DNA from: an uncultured Myxococcales bacterium
Lineage (GTDB): Bacteria > Myxococcota_A > UBA9042
Assembly (NCBI GenBank): GCA_903929795.1
Contig: CAIYWC010000231.1
Location: 1-63,284, forward strand
DNA: 63,284 bases
Reading direction: 5' to 3'
A program made the position numbers and the translations under genes. The notes beneath the pieces were generated by a model, which saw nothing but the letters and a program-made list of their open reading frames with translations, was not told where the DNA came from and made no database searches. Shown in pieces: positions 17,614 through 26,500 of the stretch (its first letter is position 1; each line of letters begins with the position of its first letter).

Positions 17614-19089
17614 TCACGCGCCGGCCAAGTCCGCGAGCATCCGGCTGAGCGTCTCCGGCATGGGCTGCGCGCCCGTCAGCTGCGCGGGCGTCAGGATGAA
17701 ATCGTCCTGCACCAGCCGCACGCGCGTTGTCGCCGCTGTGCCGTAGCGCGCCGTCAGCCGCTCCAGCAGCTCGCGGGCAATCCGACCGGAATCCATGGGT
17801 TGCATCGGCGCCAGCTGCAGCGCGAACCAGAATTGCTGGCCAATCGTGAAGCTGCGGCCGTGCGAGCCGAGCATGCTCGCCAGCCAGCGCCGTTCCTCGG
17901 GCTGCTGCAGGCGGGACGGCGGCAACTTCGCAGCGACCAGGTACCGCACGCCATCGACGATCGGTGGCGGCGTCTGACCGCCCGATGCCGACGGCGCGCG
18001 CGCCTGCGAAGTCCGCTCCACCGGCGCATACGGCCCTGACGGCGACGGCCGCGCGACCACCGTTGGCTGGGCCATCGGCTGCCAGGACGGCCGCGAGACC
18101 GGGTGGGCGACGGTCGGCGCCAGCGCTCTCTGCGCCTGCGACTGGCGAATCAGCTGTGAAATCGCTGAGTTGCTGTCCGCGTGCACCATCGTCTCCCCGA
18201 AGACGTCCACGGCTTCCGACTCCGGCGCAAGCTGTGGCTCCGCGGCGATCTGGTCCAGCACCGCGATGAAATCACCCGCCGCGGGCGGCCGGATCGCCGG
18301 ATCGCTCGCCAGCGCGGCCATCAGCAACAGCTGCAGCGACTCCGGCACCGGCGGCAGATGCGACGGCGCGATCGCGCGGGGCGGCTGCTGCTGCAGCCGG
18401 CGCAGGACGCCCGCCATGTCCTGGCTGCTCTTGGCCGACCCGGTATGCGGCAGACCTCCGGTCAGCAGCTCAAACAGCAAAAGCGCCGCGGCGTACAGGT
18501 CGGAGCGCGCGTCGATTGGATAGCCCAGCAGCTGCTCGGGCGACATGTACGCCGGCGTGCCGATGACCGCGCCGGTGCCCGTCAGCTGCGTCCCCGCGTT
18601 CCCTTCGGTCGGTCGCGCGATACCAAAGTCAATGATCTTAACCAATTCCGGCGTGCCTGGCGCAATGACGACGTTGGCCGGCTTCAGATCCCGGTGCAGC
18701 ACGTTGGCGGCATGCATCGCCTGCAGCCCGGCCAGCACGCCGCGCGCAATGTGCACCGCCGTCGGCCAGGGCAGCGCCCCCAGCCGCTTGAGCCGCACGC
18801 CCAGCTCCTCGCCGTCGATGAATTCCATGGCGATGACGGGCAGCCCACGCGCCGTCTGGCCAAAATCGAGGATCCCCACGATGTTCGGATGGCGCACGCG
18901 GGCCATCAGCTGGGCCTCGCGCTCAAAGCGCTTCTCCAGTTCCGGCGACGGGCTCGTCAAGATCTTCAGCGCTACCACGAGTCCGAGCCGCTCATGTCGT
19001 CCGCGGTGCACTTCGCCCATGCCGCCGCGGCCCAGCACGCCCTCGACAATGTAGCGTTCCAGAACCCGTTCCCCAACTTCCAGCGTCAT
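17614..19089 (-). CDS. Eukaryotic-like Ser/Thr protein kinase
   Basis: A 491-residue cytosolic kinase. The kinase domain spans about residues 10-270: glycine loop LGRGGMGEVHRG, ATP-binding K42, catalytic loop VLHRDLKPANVV (D134), metal-binding DFG (D154), and activation/P+1 segment GTPAYMSPEQ. All catalytic residues are present, so it should be active. Residues 270-300 are Ala/Pro-rich and 300-491 form a C-terminal region without transmembrane helices or known sensor domain; its final 120 residues (from VDGVRYLVAAKL) may be a separate small domain. It is the last gene of a three-gene operon: its ATG lies 9 bases after the stop of the HD-GYP-like gene. It probably receives input from those two proteins, which is inference. 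Confidence 0.92.
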   Translation of the reverse strand: MTLEVGERVLERYIVEGVLGRGGMGEVHRGRHERLGLVVALKILTSPSPELEKRFEREAQLMARVRHPNIVGILDFGQTARGLPVIAMEFIDGEELGVRLKRLGALPWPTAVHIARGVLAGLQAMHAANVLHRDLKPANVVIAPGTPELVKIIDFGIARPTEGNAGTQLTGTGAVIGTPAYMSPEQLLGYPIDARSDLYAAALLLFELLTGGLPHTGSAKSSQDMAGVLRRLQQQPPRAIAPSHLPPVPESLQLLLMAALASDPAIRPPAAGDFIAVLDQIAAEPQLAPESEAVDVFGETMVHADSNSAISQLIRQSQAQRALAPTVAHPVSRPSWQPMAQPTVVARPSPSGPYAPVERTSQARAPSASGGQTPPPIVDGVRYLVAAKLPPSRLQQPEERRWLASMLGSHGRSFTIGQQFWFALQLAPMQPMDSGRIARELLERLTARYGTAATTRVRLVQDDFILTPAQLTGAQPMPETLSRMLADLAGA

Positions 19090-19098
19090 GGCGTCCTG

Positions 19099-20394
19099 CT
19101 ACTGGCCCGCGCGGCCGACCGCGGCCTGGAGGCGCACGGGTTGCTGCGGTTCTACCATCTGACCCTGCACGAGCACCATGGGGCGCCACGGATCGCCCGA
19201 CGGTCCCAGCTGCAGGACCACGCCGACCCGGCCATCCGCCAGTCGCACGCGCGCGCCCGGCGGCAGCTGGCCGACGGCCGCCACCAGCGCACGCAGCCAC
19301 AGGGGGTCAAAACGCCCATCGGGCTCTGAGAGCGCGCCCGCGAGCAGATCGGCCAGCGAGAGCTGCACCGTCTGCTGGTCTTTCTGGCGGCGGCGTTCCA
19401 GCTCGTACAGCACGTCGACAAGGCCGATCGCGCCGACCCAACGGCCGTGAAACGCCGTCCGCCGATGCACCGCGTTCAGCAGCGCGCAGACGCGGATGCC
19501 GTGGCGCGCGGCACCGCCAGCCGACTCCAGCGACGTCGCCAAGAGCCGCGGCAGGCCCTGCGCCGCCGCCTCTTGCATCGTCAACGCGTTGTTCGTCGCC
19601 ATCCCGTGCGCAGCCAGCACAAGCGCCGCATGGCCCGCAGCGCGCGTCGTTCCAGCGAGTGCGCCCACCTCGCGCAGGACCGCGACGACGCGCATCGTCA
19701 CGGCCACGGCGCGACGTCCCGGCGACCACGGCGCCGGCGCCAGCTCCAGGGCGCGGTCCGCCGCTGCCGAATCGACCTCGAGCGCCCGCTCCAGACGCCG
19801 CACGATCCCGACGCCCGCGGTCCAATGCCACGGCTCGGTGTGCGCGGCCACAAGCCGGTCGGCCTCCGCGATCGCCAGCGCCAGCTGCGTCACCGCAAAC
19901 AGGTCCGGATCGATGGCCTGAGACTCCGCGCCCCAGCCCGCGCCGGCGATTTCGCGCCACGAGATCCCCTTCAGGCTCACAGACTCCAGCCAATCCGTCG
20001 GCCCCTGCACGCCGCGCGCCAGGATCTGGGCCAGCCGCAGCAGATCCGCGGGACTTGGCAACGCGTCAAACGCCAGCTCCTGCACGCCGCAATGGCTCAT
20101 GGCGCGCGAGAGCACCTGCGAACGCTGAAAACCTTCCAGATCCAGCGGCAGCAACGACCGGTCGCGAAACGTCGCTTCCCGGACAAATTGCATCGAAAAC
20201 GGCGGCTTGGCCGCGGAAATCGCGTCGCGCGTGGTCGCGGCGTTTTCGAGCGCGGACGGGTGCGTGGTGCCCAATGTGCCGACCGTCTTGGTCAGCACAA
20301 ACAGCCGTTCCAGCACCGCGATAGTCGGCACGTTGTCGGACGCTTCGAAAGCGCCCGAGTGCGGCAATTCCAGCGTCGCGTGCGGGTTGTTCAT
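19099..20394 (-). CDS. Degenerate HD-GYP-like regulatory protein
   Basis: A 431-residue protein of the kind found beside kinases in myxobacteria-like genomes. Residues about 65-130 (SMQFVREATFRDRSLLPLDLEGFQRS and the following helix) resemble the N-terminal region of such proteins, and the end, LRALVAAVGQLPPGARVRLADGRVGVVLQ, matches the closing beta segment of HD-GYP domains. In the middle, where an HD-GYP domain should show HALRVA and LLHDIG-type metal motifs, the sequence reads HAALVLAAHGMATNN and EAAAQGLPRLL, without the HD and GYP residues. It should therefore lack cyclic-di-GMP phosphodiesterase activity and may act as a binding or scaffold protein. Its start overlaps the upstream stop as ATGA, and the kinase gene follows 9 bases downstream. 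Confidence 0.7.
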   Translation of the reverse strand: MNNPHATLELPHSGAFEASDNVPTIAVLERLFVLTKTVGTLGTTHPSALENAATTRDAISAAKPPFSMQFVREATFRDRSLLPLDLEGFQRSQVLSRAMSHCGVQELAFDALPSPADLLRLAQILARGVQGPTDWLESVSLKGISWREIAGAGWGAESQAIDPDLFAVTQLALAIAEADRLVAAHTEPWHWTAGVGIVRRLERALEVDSAAADRALELAPAPWSPGRRAVAVTMRVVAVLREVGALAGTTRAAGHAALVLAAHGMATNNALTMQEAAAQGLPRLLATSLESAGGAARHGIRVCALLNAVHRRTAFHGRWVGAIGLVDVLYELERRRQKDQQTVQLSLADLLAGALSEPDGRFDPLWLRALVAAVGQLPPGARVRLADGRVGVVLQLGPSGDPWRPMVLVQGQMVEPQQPVRLQAAVGRAGQ

Positions 20395-22118
20395 GCCTTG
20401 CGCTCCTTGCGCAGTTCAGCCAGACGGTTGCGCACCGCCTCGATGTCCATCAGCTCGGCGAAGCGCCATTTCAGTGCCTCGTCGGCCAGCGGCGACCGCG
20501 CCAGGACTTCCAGCAGCGCCAGGCGGACTTCCGGCGGCGCCTGCGTGCCGCGCATCATCGCAATCAGCGGGGTCGCGCAATTTTGCCGCACCGCTGCGAC
20601 CGCCGCGATACGCACGGTGCGCAGCTCCCAGCCTTCGCCGCCGGTCGCCGTCAGCGCATCGACAACCAGCTTGGCGCCGTCGGTGCGCTCGGGCACCAGC
20701 AGCAAGGTGGCCAGCGTCTGGCGATCGCGCGGCGATGTTTCCTTGAGCAGCCGCGCCATCGTCGAGTCGAGTCGCGAAATCACCGCGTTGGGCAGCCGCT
20801 GCACCAGCCCGAACGCCGCGGGCGTCGGCACCGCCGCCAGGATCCCGGCCAGCATCTCGCCGTCCGCCTGGGCCTGGACGGCAATGCTCGCCAGCGAAGC
20901 GCGCGCCGCGGCCGACAGCTTGGACGTGTCGATCAGGCCGACAAACTTGCGGATGCCCACCGCCGTCGCCAGGCGCACGGCCGCCGCTTCAACGGCGACG
21001 TGACCCTTGGCCGTATCTGCCGCCGCGCGCTCGCACAGCCCGCGGGCAATGCCGGCGGCAAACTTCTCGGATTGGCCGGTCAGCAGGTGCAGCAGCCGCT
21101 GCAGGCCCGCTTCCGTCAGCGGTGATCGCTCGGCAATCGCGTCGCCCACGGGCTCGTTTTCAAGCGCGGCGATGACGGCCTTGGCGTATTCGTCCTGGTG
21201 CTGGGAGAGCGCGGCGACCAAGCCGAGAAAATCGCTGTCGAACGACTCCGCCGCCACGCGCACCAGCGAGCGCGCGACCTGAACGGCCGGCAGCGCCCGG
21301 CGCAGCGCTGGATGGGCGAGCGCCAGCGAGATCTCCTGACGCACCCAGAACGCAGCTTCATCCACGGTTTTGCGCAGTTCGCCCGCTTCCTCCGCGCTCA
21401 GGCCCAAGCGTCCCGAGCGCGCTTCCGCGGCGAAAAAGTCCAGCGGCGTCTGGAATTCCTGGAGCATCGATGCGGCGTCCAAGTCCCGCAGCGTCACATG
21501 GACGTCGCCGGCGAGCGTCATCGCCATCTCGGCGCGAACGGCGCCAATTTGCAGCTTCTGCCGCGCGGGATCGTCTGTGATGTCCAGAACTTCGGCAAAG
21601 CTTGTGTGCAATTCCGCGTCAAACCCTTCCAGGCCGTCTGACCAGAGCCAATCGGCAAACTCCTCCAGTTGGCGCGGCACCAGCTTGAGCGCCGCGAGCT
21701 CCGCCGCCAGCGCCTGCAGATCCTCGGCGCGGCAATCCTCCTGCGCCTGCACGCGCCGCAGGCCTGCCATGAACGCCGGGAGCAACCAGCGGCCGTGATC
21801 CGCGTCAGCCGCCAGCGCAGGCTCGTCGTCCACGCGCATCGACGTCGCCTCCAAGTGCAACGACGGCCGCGGCTCTTGCATCAGCACTTCAAACGTGCGG
21901 CCAACCGTACCGGATGCCATGGCATTTTGCGTGCGCACGGTGCGAATCAGCGCATCAACGGACCCCGCAATCTGCTTGGCACGGCTGCGTTCCACCAGCG
22001 TCTGTGCGTCGACTTCGCCGCGATACCCGCCCGACTGGCTGGCCGGACGCATCGCGGCAGAAGGCGGCCGAGGCTCCGTCGCGGGGGCGGGCGGTCGCGC
22101 CTGGGTCGGTTCCGACAT
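20391..22118 (-). CDS. HEAT-like helical repeat protein of a signalling operon
   Basis: A 575-residue protein, first gene of the operon. After a Pro/Ala-rich N-terminus, residues about 90-200 (LLPAFMAGLRRVQAQ, then FADWLWSDGLEGFDAEL) resemble the domain that precedes HEAT repeats or HD-GYP regions in related regulators. The remainder is almost entirely helical; the C-terminal 200 residues form HEAT-like helix pairs such as WELRTVRIAAVAAVRQ and PPEVRLALLEVLARS. No enzyme motif or membrane segment is seen. The ATG at 22118 has GGAG 6 bases upstream; a longer frame to 22193 lacks one. It is translationally coupled (ATGA) to the degenerate HD-GYP-like gene, so a protein complex with that product and the kinase is plausible. 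Confidence 0.65.
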   Translation of the reverse strand: MSEPTQARPPAPATEPRPPSAAMRPASQSGGYRGEVDAQTLVERSRAKQIAGSVDALIRTVRTQNAMASGTVGRTFEVLMQEPRPSLHLEATSMRVDDEPALAADADHGRWLLPAFMAGLRRVQAQEDCRAEDLQALAAELAALKLVPRQLEEFADWLWSDGLEGFDAELHTSFAEVLDITDDPARQKLQIGAVRAEMAMTLAGDVHVTLRDLDAASMLQEFQTPLDFFAAEARSGRLGLSAEEAGELRKTVDEAAFWVRQEISLALAHPALRRALPAVQVARSLVRVAAESFDSDFLGLVAALSQHQDEYAKAVIAALENEPVGDAIAERSPLTEAGLQRLLHLLTGQSEKFAAGIARGLCERAAADTAKGHVAVEAAAVRLATAVGIRKFVGLIDTSKLSAAARASLASIAVQAQADGEMLAGILAAVPTPAAFGLVQRLPNAVISRLDSTMARLLKETSPRDRQTLATLLLVPERTDGAKLVVDALTATGGEGWELRTVRIAAVAAVRQNCATPLIAMMRGTQAPPEVRLALLEVLARSPLADEALKWRFAELMDIEAVRNRLAELRKERKA

Positions 22119-22502
22119 GGGCACTCCAAGTTCCGAAAAAGGCGGAGTGCCCAGGGGCAGCCGCGCTGGAGTCATCGATCGATGCAACCCCAATGGGTTC
22201 GCAATTCTGCCATTCAGCCAATGCCGGCGATAGACGCCGACTCGAGGTCAAGATCAACGTTTCCGATCCGCTGCGTGTCACCGGAGGTGGCCGCTGGCGG
22301 TCCCAGGCTGCGATGCAACAGGACTATCCAAACAAGTCTGGTGTCCGAAAAAAGTTAGCGCGCCTAGTGTGGGCGTCCGACCCGAGTGCGTCAAGCGCGA
22401 GACCGAAATGTTGCAACGACGCCCGCCCGGACGTGCTGGCACAGCATGCAAGCAATGGCGCCGCTGCTTGACGTGGGGCGCCGCAAGGCGACAATTCGCG
22501 CC
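22119..22502. other. Divergent intergenic region with repeat copy E
   Basis: About 380 bases between the signalling operon and the M23 peptidase gene. It holds repeat copy E (22241-22341) and must contain promoters for both directions, but no clear -10/-35 pair stands out. The peptidase frame is open upstream to 22386, so part of this region could be coding if an earlier start is used. Confidence 0.4.
22241..22341 (-). repeat. Dispersed ~100-bp intergenic repeat, copy E
   Basis: Read on the minus strand: CCAGACTTG at the left end, CCTGTTGCATCGCAGCCTGG in the core, GGGACCGCCAGCG, CACCTCCGGTGACACGC and a right tail with GTTGATCTTG. Order and spacing match copies A to D, with more substitutions, so it is an older copy. 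Confidence 0.65.
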
Positions 22503-23528
22503 ATGTACCGCGCCAACGACCACATTCCTCGCCAGCCGGACCTCACGCTCGCCGAGGTGCTTGGGCTGACGCGCGCGGCGCCGCGGGAGGCCTGGCTGGC
22601 GGTGCGTGGCGACCCGCGCGTGCCCGGATCGCGCGCGGGGCTGACGACGGTGCGCCAGTTCATGCCGCGGCTGGCGCTGCAGACGTGGCTGGGCCGGACG
22701 CCGCTGCCGCGCCGGGCGATCATCGCCAACCTGTTCAACCACACGCCGACACCGGTGGCCGCCGGCTGGAGCGTTGAAGTCACGCAAGTCCGCGATTTTC
22801 GTGGCCGCGGCTTGACTTACGACAGCCACAACGGCACGGATTTCGCTGTCCCGGTCGGCAGCCCGGTCGTCGCCGCCGCCGCCGGCCTCGTGGTCGCCAC
22901 GCGCAGCGAGTACAACCGCGGCGGCCTCAAACTCTTCATCGACCACGGCGGCGGGCTGCTGACCAGCAGCAACCACTTGGCGCGCGTGTTGGTCAAGCCC
23001 GGTCAGCGCGTGCAGCGGGGCCAACTCGTCGCGCTGTCAGGCTATTCCGGGCTGGACGCAATCCTGTCATTTCCATGGGTTGCGCCGCACGTGCACTTCA
23101 ACGTCAGCCTGGGCGGTGTGCTCGTCGACCCCTTTGCGCCGCTGCCTGACGAACGGGGTGCGCCGTCCCTGTGGCGTGCGCCTTCGCCGATGCCGTGGCG
23201 TCCGGAGGCCGATCCGCTGGCGGAGGACGCGGCGTTTACGCCCACGGCGTTCGATCCGGCGCGCGTGGCTGCGCTCCTCGCCGACCTGCAGCATCCGGAG
23301 CGGCGCGCGCGCATCGGGACGATCGCGCACCCGCGGGCGCGCGCGTGGCAGCTGGTCATCGAGAGCTTCACGTATCCGGCGCGTTTTTCCTCGGTGACGG
23401 CCGGCGCTGCGCTGTTTGACGCGCCGATGCGCCGCGCCATCCTGGATTTGCCCTTGTCTGCCGCGCACTTTGACAAAGCGGTCTTCGCCGACGACATTGC
23501 GCTGCGCTACGCGCCGGTGCGCGCCTAG
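22503..23528 (+). CDS. M23-family metallopeptidase
   Basis: A 341-residue protein with an M23 (LytM-type) zinc peptidase domain in the middle. Zinc ligands are in SHNGTDFAVP (H109, D113) and HVHFNV (H198, with H196 as catalytic base), and SSNHLARVLVKPGQRVQ is the usual beta hairpin before GQLVALSGYSG. M23 enzymes cut peptidoglycan cross-bridges, yet no signal peptide is visible with any start, so export or a non-wall role is unclear. About 100 residues precede and 130 follow the domain and match nothing I know. Starts at 22446 or 22455 are possible; 22503 is chosen because the conserved-looking sequence begins there, but no start has a good ribosome binding site. Its TAG stop overlaps the stop of the convergent kinase gene at a shared CTAG. 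Confidence 0.8.
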   Translation: MYRANDHIPRQPDLTLAEVLGLTRAAPREAWLAVRGDPRVPGSRAGLTTVRQFMPRLALQTWLGRTPLPRRAIIANLFNHTPTPVAAGWSVEVTQVRDFRGRGLTYDSHNGTDFAVPVGSPVVAAAAGLVVATRSEYNRGGLKLFIDHGGGLLTSSNHLARVLVKPGQRVQRGQLVALSGYSGLDAILSFPWVAPHVHFNVSLGGVLVDPFAPLPDERGAPSLWRAPSPMPWRPEADPLAEDAAFTPTAFDPARVAALLADLQHPERRARIGTIAHPRARAWQLVIESFTYPARFSSVTAGAALFDAPMRRAILDLPLSAAHFDKAVFADDIALRYAPVRA

Positions 23529-26500
23529 TCCGGCAGCTCGCGCTCCATCCGCCGCAGCTCCGCCACGCACCCCATCGCCTCGAACAGCCGCCGCGCTTGC
23601 GCCTTGCACTCTTTGCGCAGCGACGGCAGGCACTTCGCCGCGTCATACCACACGTGCGCAGTCTCCCAGCGGTTTGGCGTCGCCTCCGCCACGGCAATCG
23701 CCTTGCGAAACAGGGGCTCTGCGACCTTTTCGCCGCGCTGCAGCGCGACAAACCGCGCGCGGATGCGCATGCTCGGACCCTTCAAGTACGGATACATCCA
23801 GCCGATGACGCCGCCGATGCGGTAACCGTCCTTGATGATTTTGCGCAAGGTGCTCGCCTTGACGCTGACCGCGCCGCTCTCCAGCGCGAACAGCGCGGCC
23901 TCCGCCGCATCGATCCGCGCCCGCTGCAGGAACGGCACCAGCACCAGGTAGCGCGACACACACTCGTGCGTCCGGACAGCCAGCCCCGCCGCGCGTTCCA
24001 CCTCGCCTTCGCGCACCGCCAGGTTCGCCATGTGCTGCAGTGACGCGACCGTGTTCGCCACGTCTTTCGCGCTCGCGGACAGCACAATCGCGCGGTCCAG
24101 CGCGCGGCGCGTCGATTCCGCGTCCAATTCCCCGCGCAGATAGCGGCAAAACGGCGCCCAGGCCTGATGCCAGCCTTGGTGCATCACCATGTTCAGCTCG
24201 TCGCCATAGCGACCCATCTCGTCGTAAATCACTTCCGCTTTTTGGAATTCACCCATCATGAAGAAACCGGTCGCGTGCAGCATCAAGCCTGTCTGCAGCT
24301 CCCACATTTCTCCAATAGATTTAAACTGTTCCACCGACTCGCCCAGCAGCTGTTGGCCGCGATCCAGGCGGTTGGCGAACTGCACCGTCGTTCCCAAACG
24401 CATCAGGCCGATGGCCTCCGCCACCGGATCGCCCGCCAGCCGAGCCAGCGTCACGGCTTCCGTGGCATATTTCTCGGAAAGTCCCAAGCGGCCCATGCCA
24501 AACAACAGCACGCCATAGAAGCTGTAAGCCATGGAAACATCGCCGCCTTTGCGAAATTGCGGCGCCATGTTGATCGCCGTCACGCCGGCCCACACCACCT
24601 TGGCGACATCAATGAAGTAATAGATCCGAATCAGCGCGAACATGGTGTCCGCGCGCTTTTGTGCGTTCGGATCGTCATCGGCCTTGGGCACAAGGCTCGG
24701 CGTCCAGACGCGAAACAGGTGTTGCAGGAACTGCCCGGTGGACTCCAGCGCGAGCTCCCACAACGTCCCCGGCGGCGTCTTGCCAAACTTGCGCAGCGCA
24801 GTTTCCAACTGGACGATTGCATCCGCTGTGTCGCCGCGCTCCTGCGCCACGCGGCCGAGGCTCACGTGCAGCTCTGCGCGCTTCACCTCGTCGGTTTCCT
24901 GCGCCAGCAGGCTCTGCAGCAGCAGCTTGGCGCGCTCATACAGCCCGGCCTGCCGCGCCGCCTCCGCCGCCTCCACTTTGACCTGCAGCGCCAGCGCCTG
25001 CGAAGCCAGATCGTGCTTGGCCGCGAGGAGCCGCAACACCGCGTCAAAGTGCCGCAGCGCATCGTGATTCGCGAACACCGCGTGCGCGCGGCGGCCCGCT
25101 TCCAGACTGTAGCGCAGGCCCAGCTCCGCCTCGCCCGCGCCCAGCGCGTGGTACGCCAGCGCGTCGACGTCCTTGCCGCTTTGGCCACCCGCCGCCAGCA
25201 GCGCCTGCAGCAGCGCGGCGTGCAGGCTCGCCAGCAGGGTCGGCGTCAGCAGCGCCATCGACGCCTCGCGGATGCGGTTGTGAAACGTCTCGATCTGCGC
25301 ATCCTCGCCGCTACCGGCCGTCCGCACGTAGTGGCCATTGCGCAGCCGGGCGATCGCCGCCGGTTCATCGCGACCCAGCGCCGCGGCGGCAAAAACCTGC
25401 TTCTGGCCCAAGGGCTTGCCCGCCACGGCCACAATGTCGAGCAGCTGCCGCGCCGTCGGCGGCAGGTTCTCAATGCGCGCCCGCAGCACCTGGTCGAGCG
25501 TCACTTCCGGGTCCGTGTGTGTCGATTTGGCCGCGATTCCGCTCTGGCGAAACCGCACGAGCTCCACGATGAACAGCGGACTGCCGCCCGCCTCCTTGGC
25601 CATAATCTCGGCGCGCCGCCGGTGCTCGTCGGTCTCCTCCCGCATCATCGTCAACGCCAGCGACACGGCAAAATCCCGTTGCAGCGGGCCAACTTGCATC
25701 TGCGTCGACTCCGCCGCCGACTGCGCCGTCCCGCCGAGCTTGGCGATGGCCTGCAGCACCGGATTGCGCGCCAGGTCCTCGTCCCGCCACGCCAGCAGCA
25801 GCAGCGCGGGCAACGCATCGGGCGGGTCCAGCAGGGACGCCAGCAGCTCCGCCGAGTCCACATCGCCCCACTGCAGGTCGTCGATGACGATCACAAGCGA
25901 TCGCCGCGCCGCCAGCCGTCCCAGCAGCCGCTTCAACGCCACCGCCGCGCGCCGTCGCAAGCCGCGCCGGTCCTCGAGCTCCGCTTGCTTGAGCGGCGCC
26001 AGGTCGATCGCCGTCACGCGCCGCAGCACCGGAAAAATCTGCCCCAGCGCCGCGATGTCCGGCGGCAGCAGCGCCGCCAGTTCCGTGTTGCTCAGCCGCA
26101 GCAGGTGGCGAGTCAGCGCGTCGATGACGGCGTCAAAAGCCTTGTACGGCACCGCTTCGCGCTCGTGGCACTTGCCCTGGAGGATCAGCGGCGGCACGCC
26201 GTCCGTGCGCTCCAGCAAGTCGGCCAAGAACGCGTCCGCGATGGCCGTTTTGCCAATGCCCGCGGGGCCTTTGACGTGGACCACGTGCGGCCGGTTCTCC
26301 CGGCGCATCGCAGCAAATTGCGTCTGCAACAGCCGCAGCTCGGGCTCGCGGCCCATCATCGGCGGCTCGAATTCCTCCACGCTCGCCACGCCGCTGTCCT
26401 GGCGCAGCCGGACGCCCAGCGCTTGCAGGATCGCGGATTCCGCGGGCCGGCGCGCCGGATTCGCCTGCAGCAACTCCATCGTCAGGTCGGAGAGATCGCG

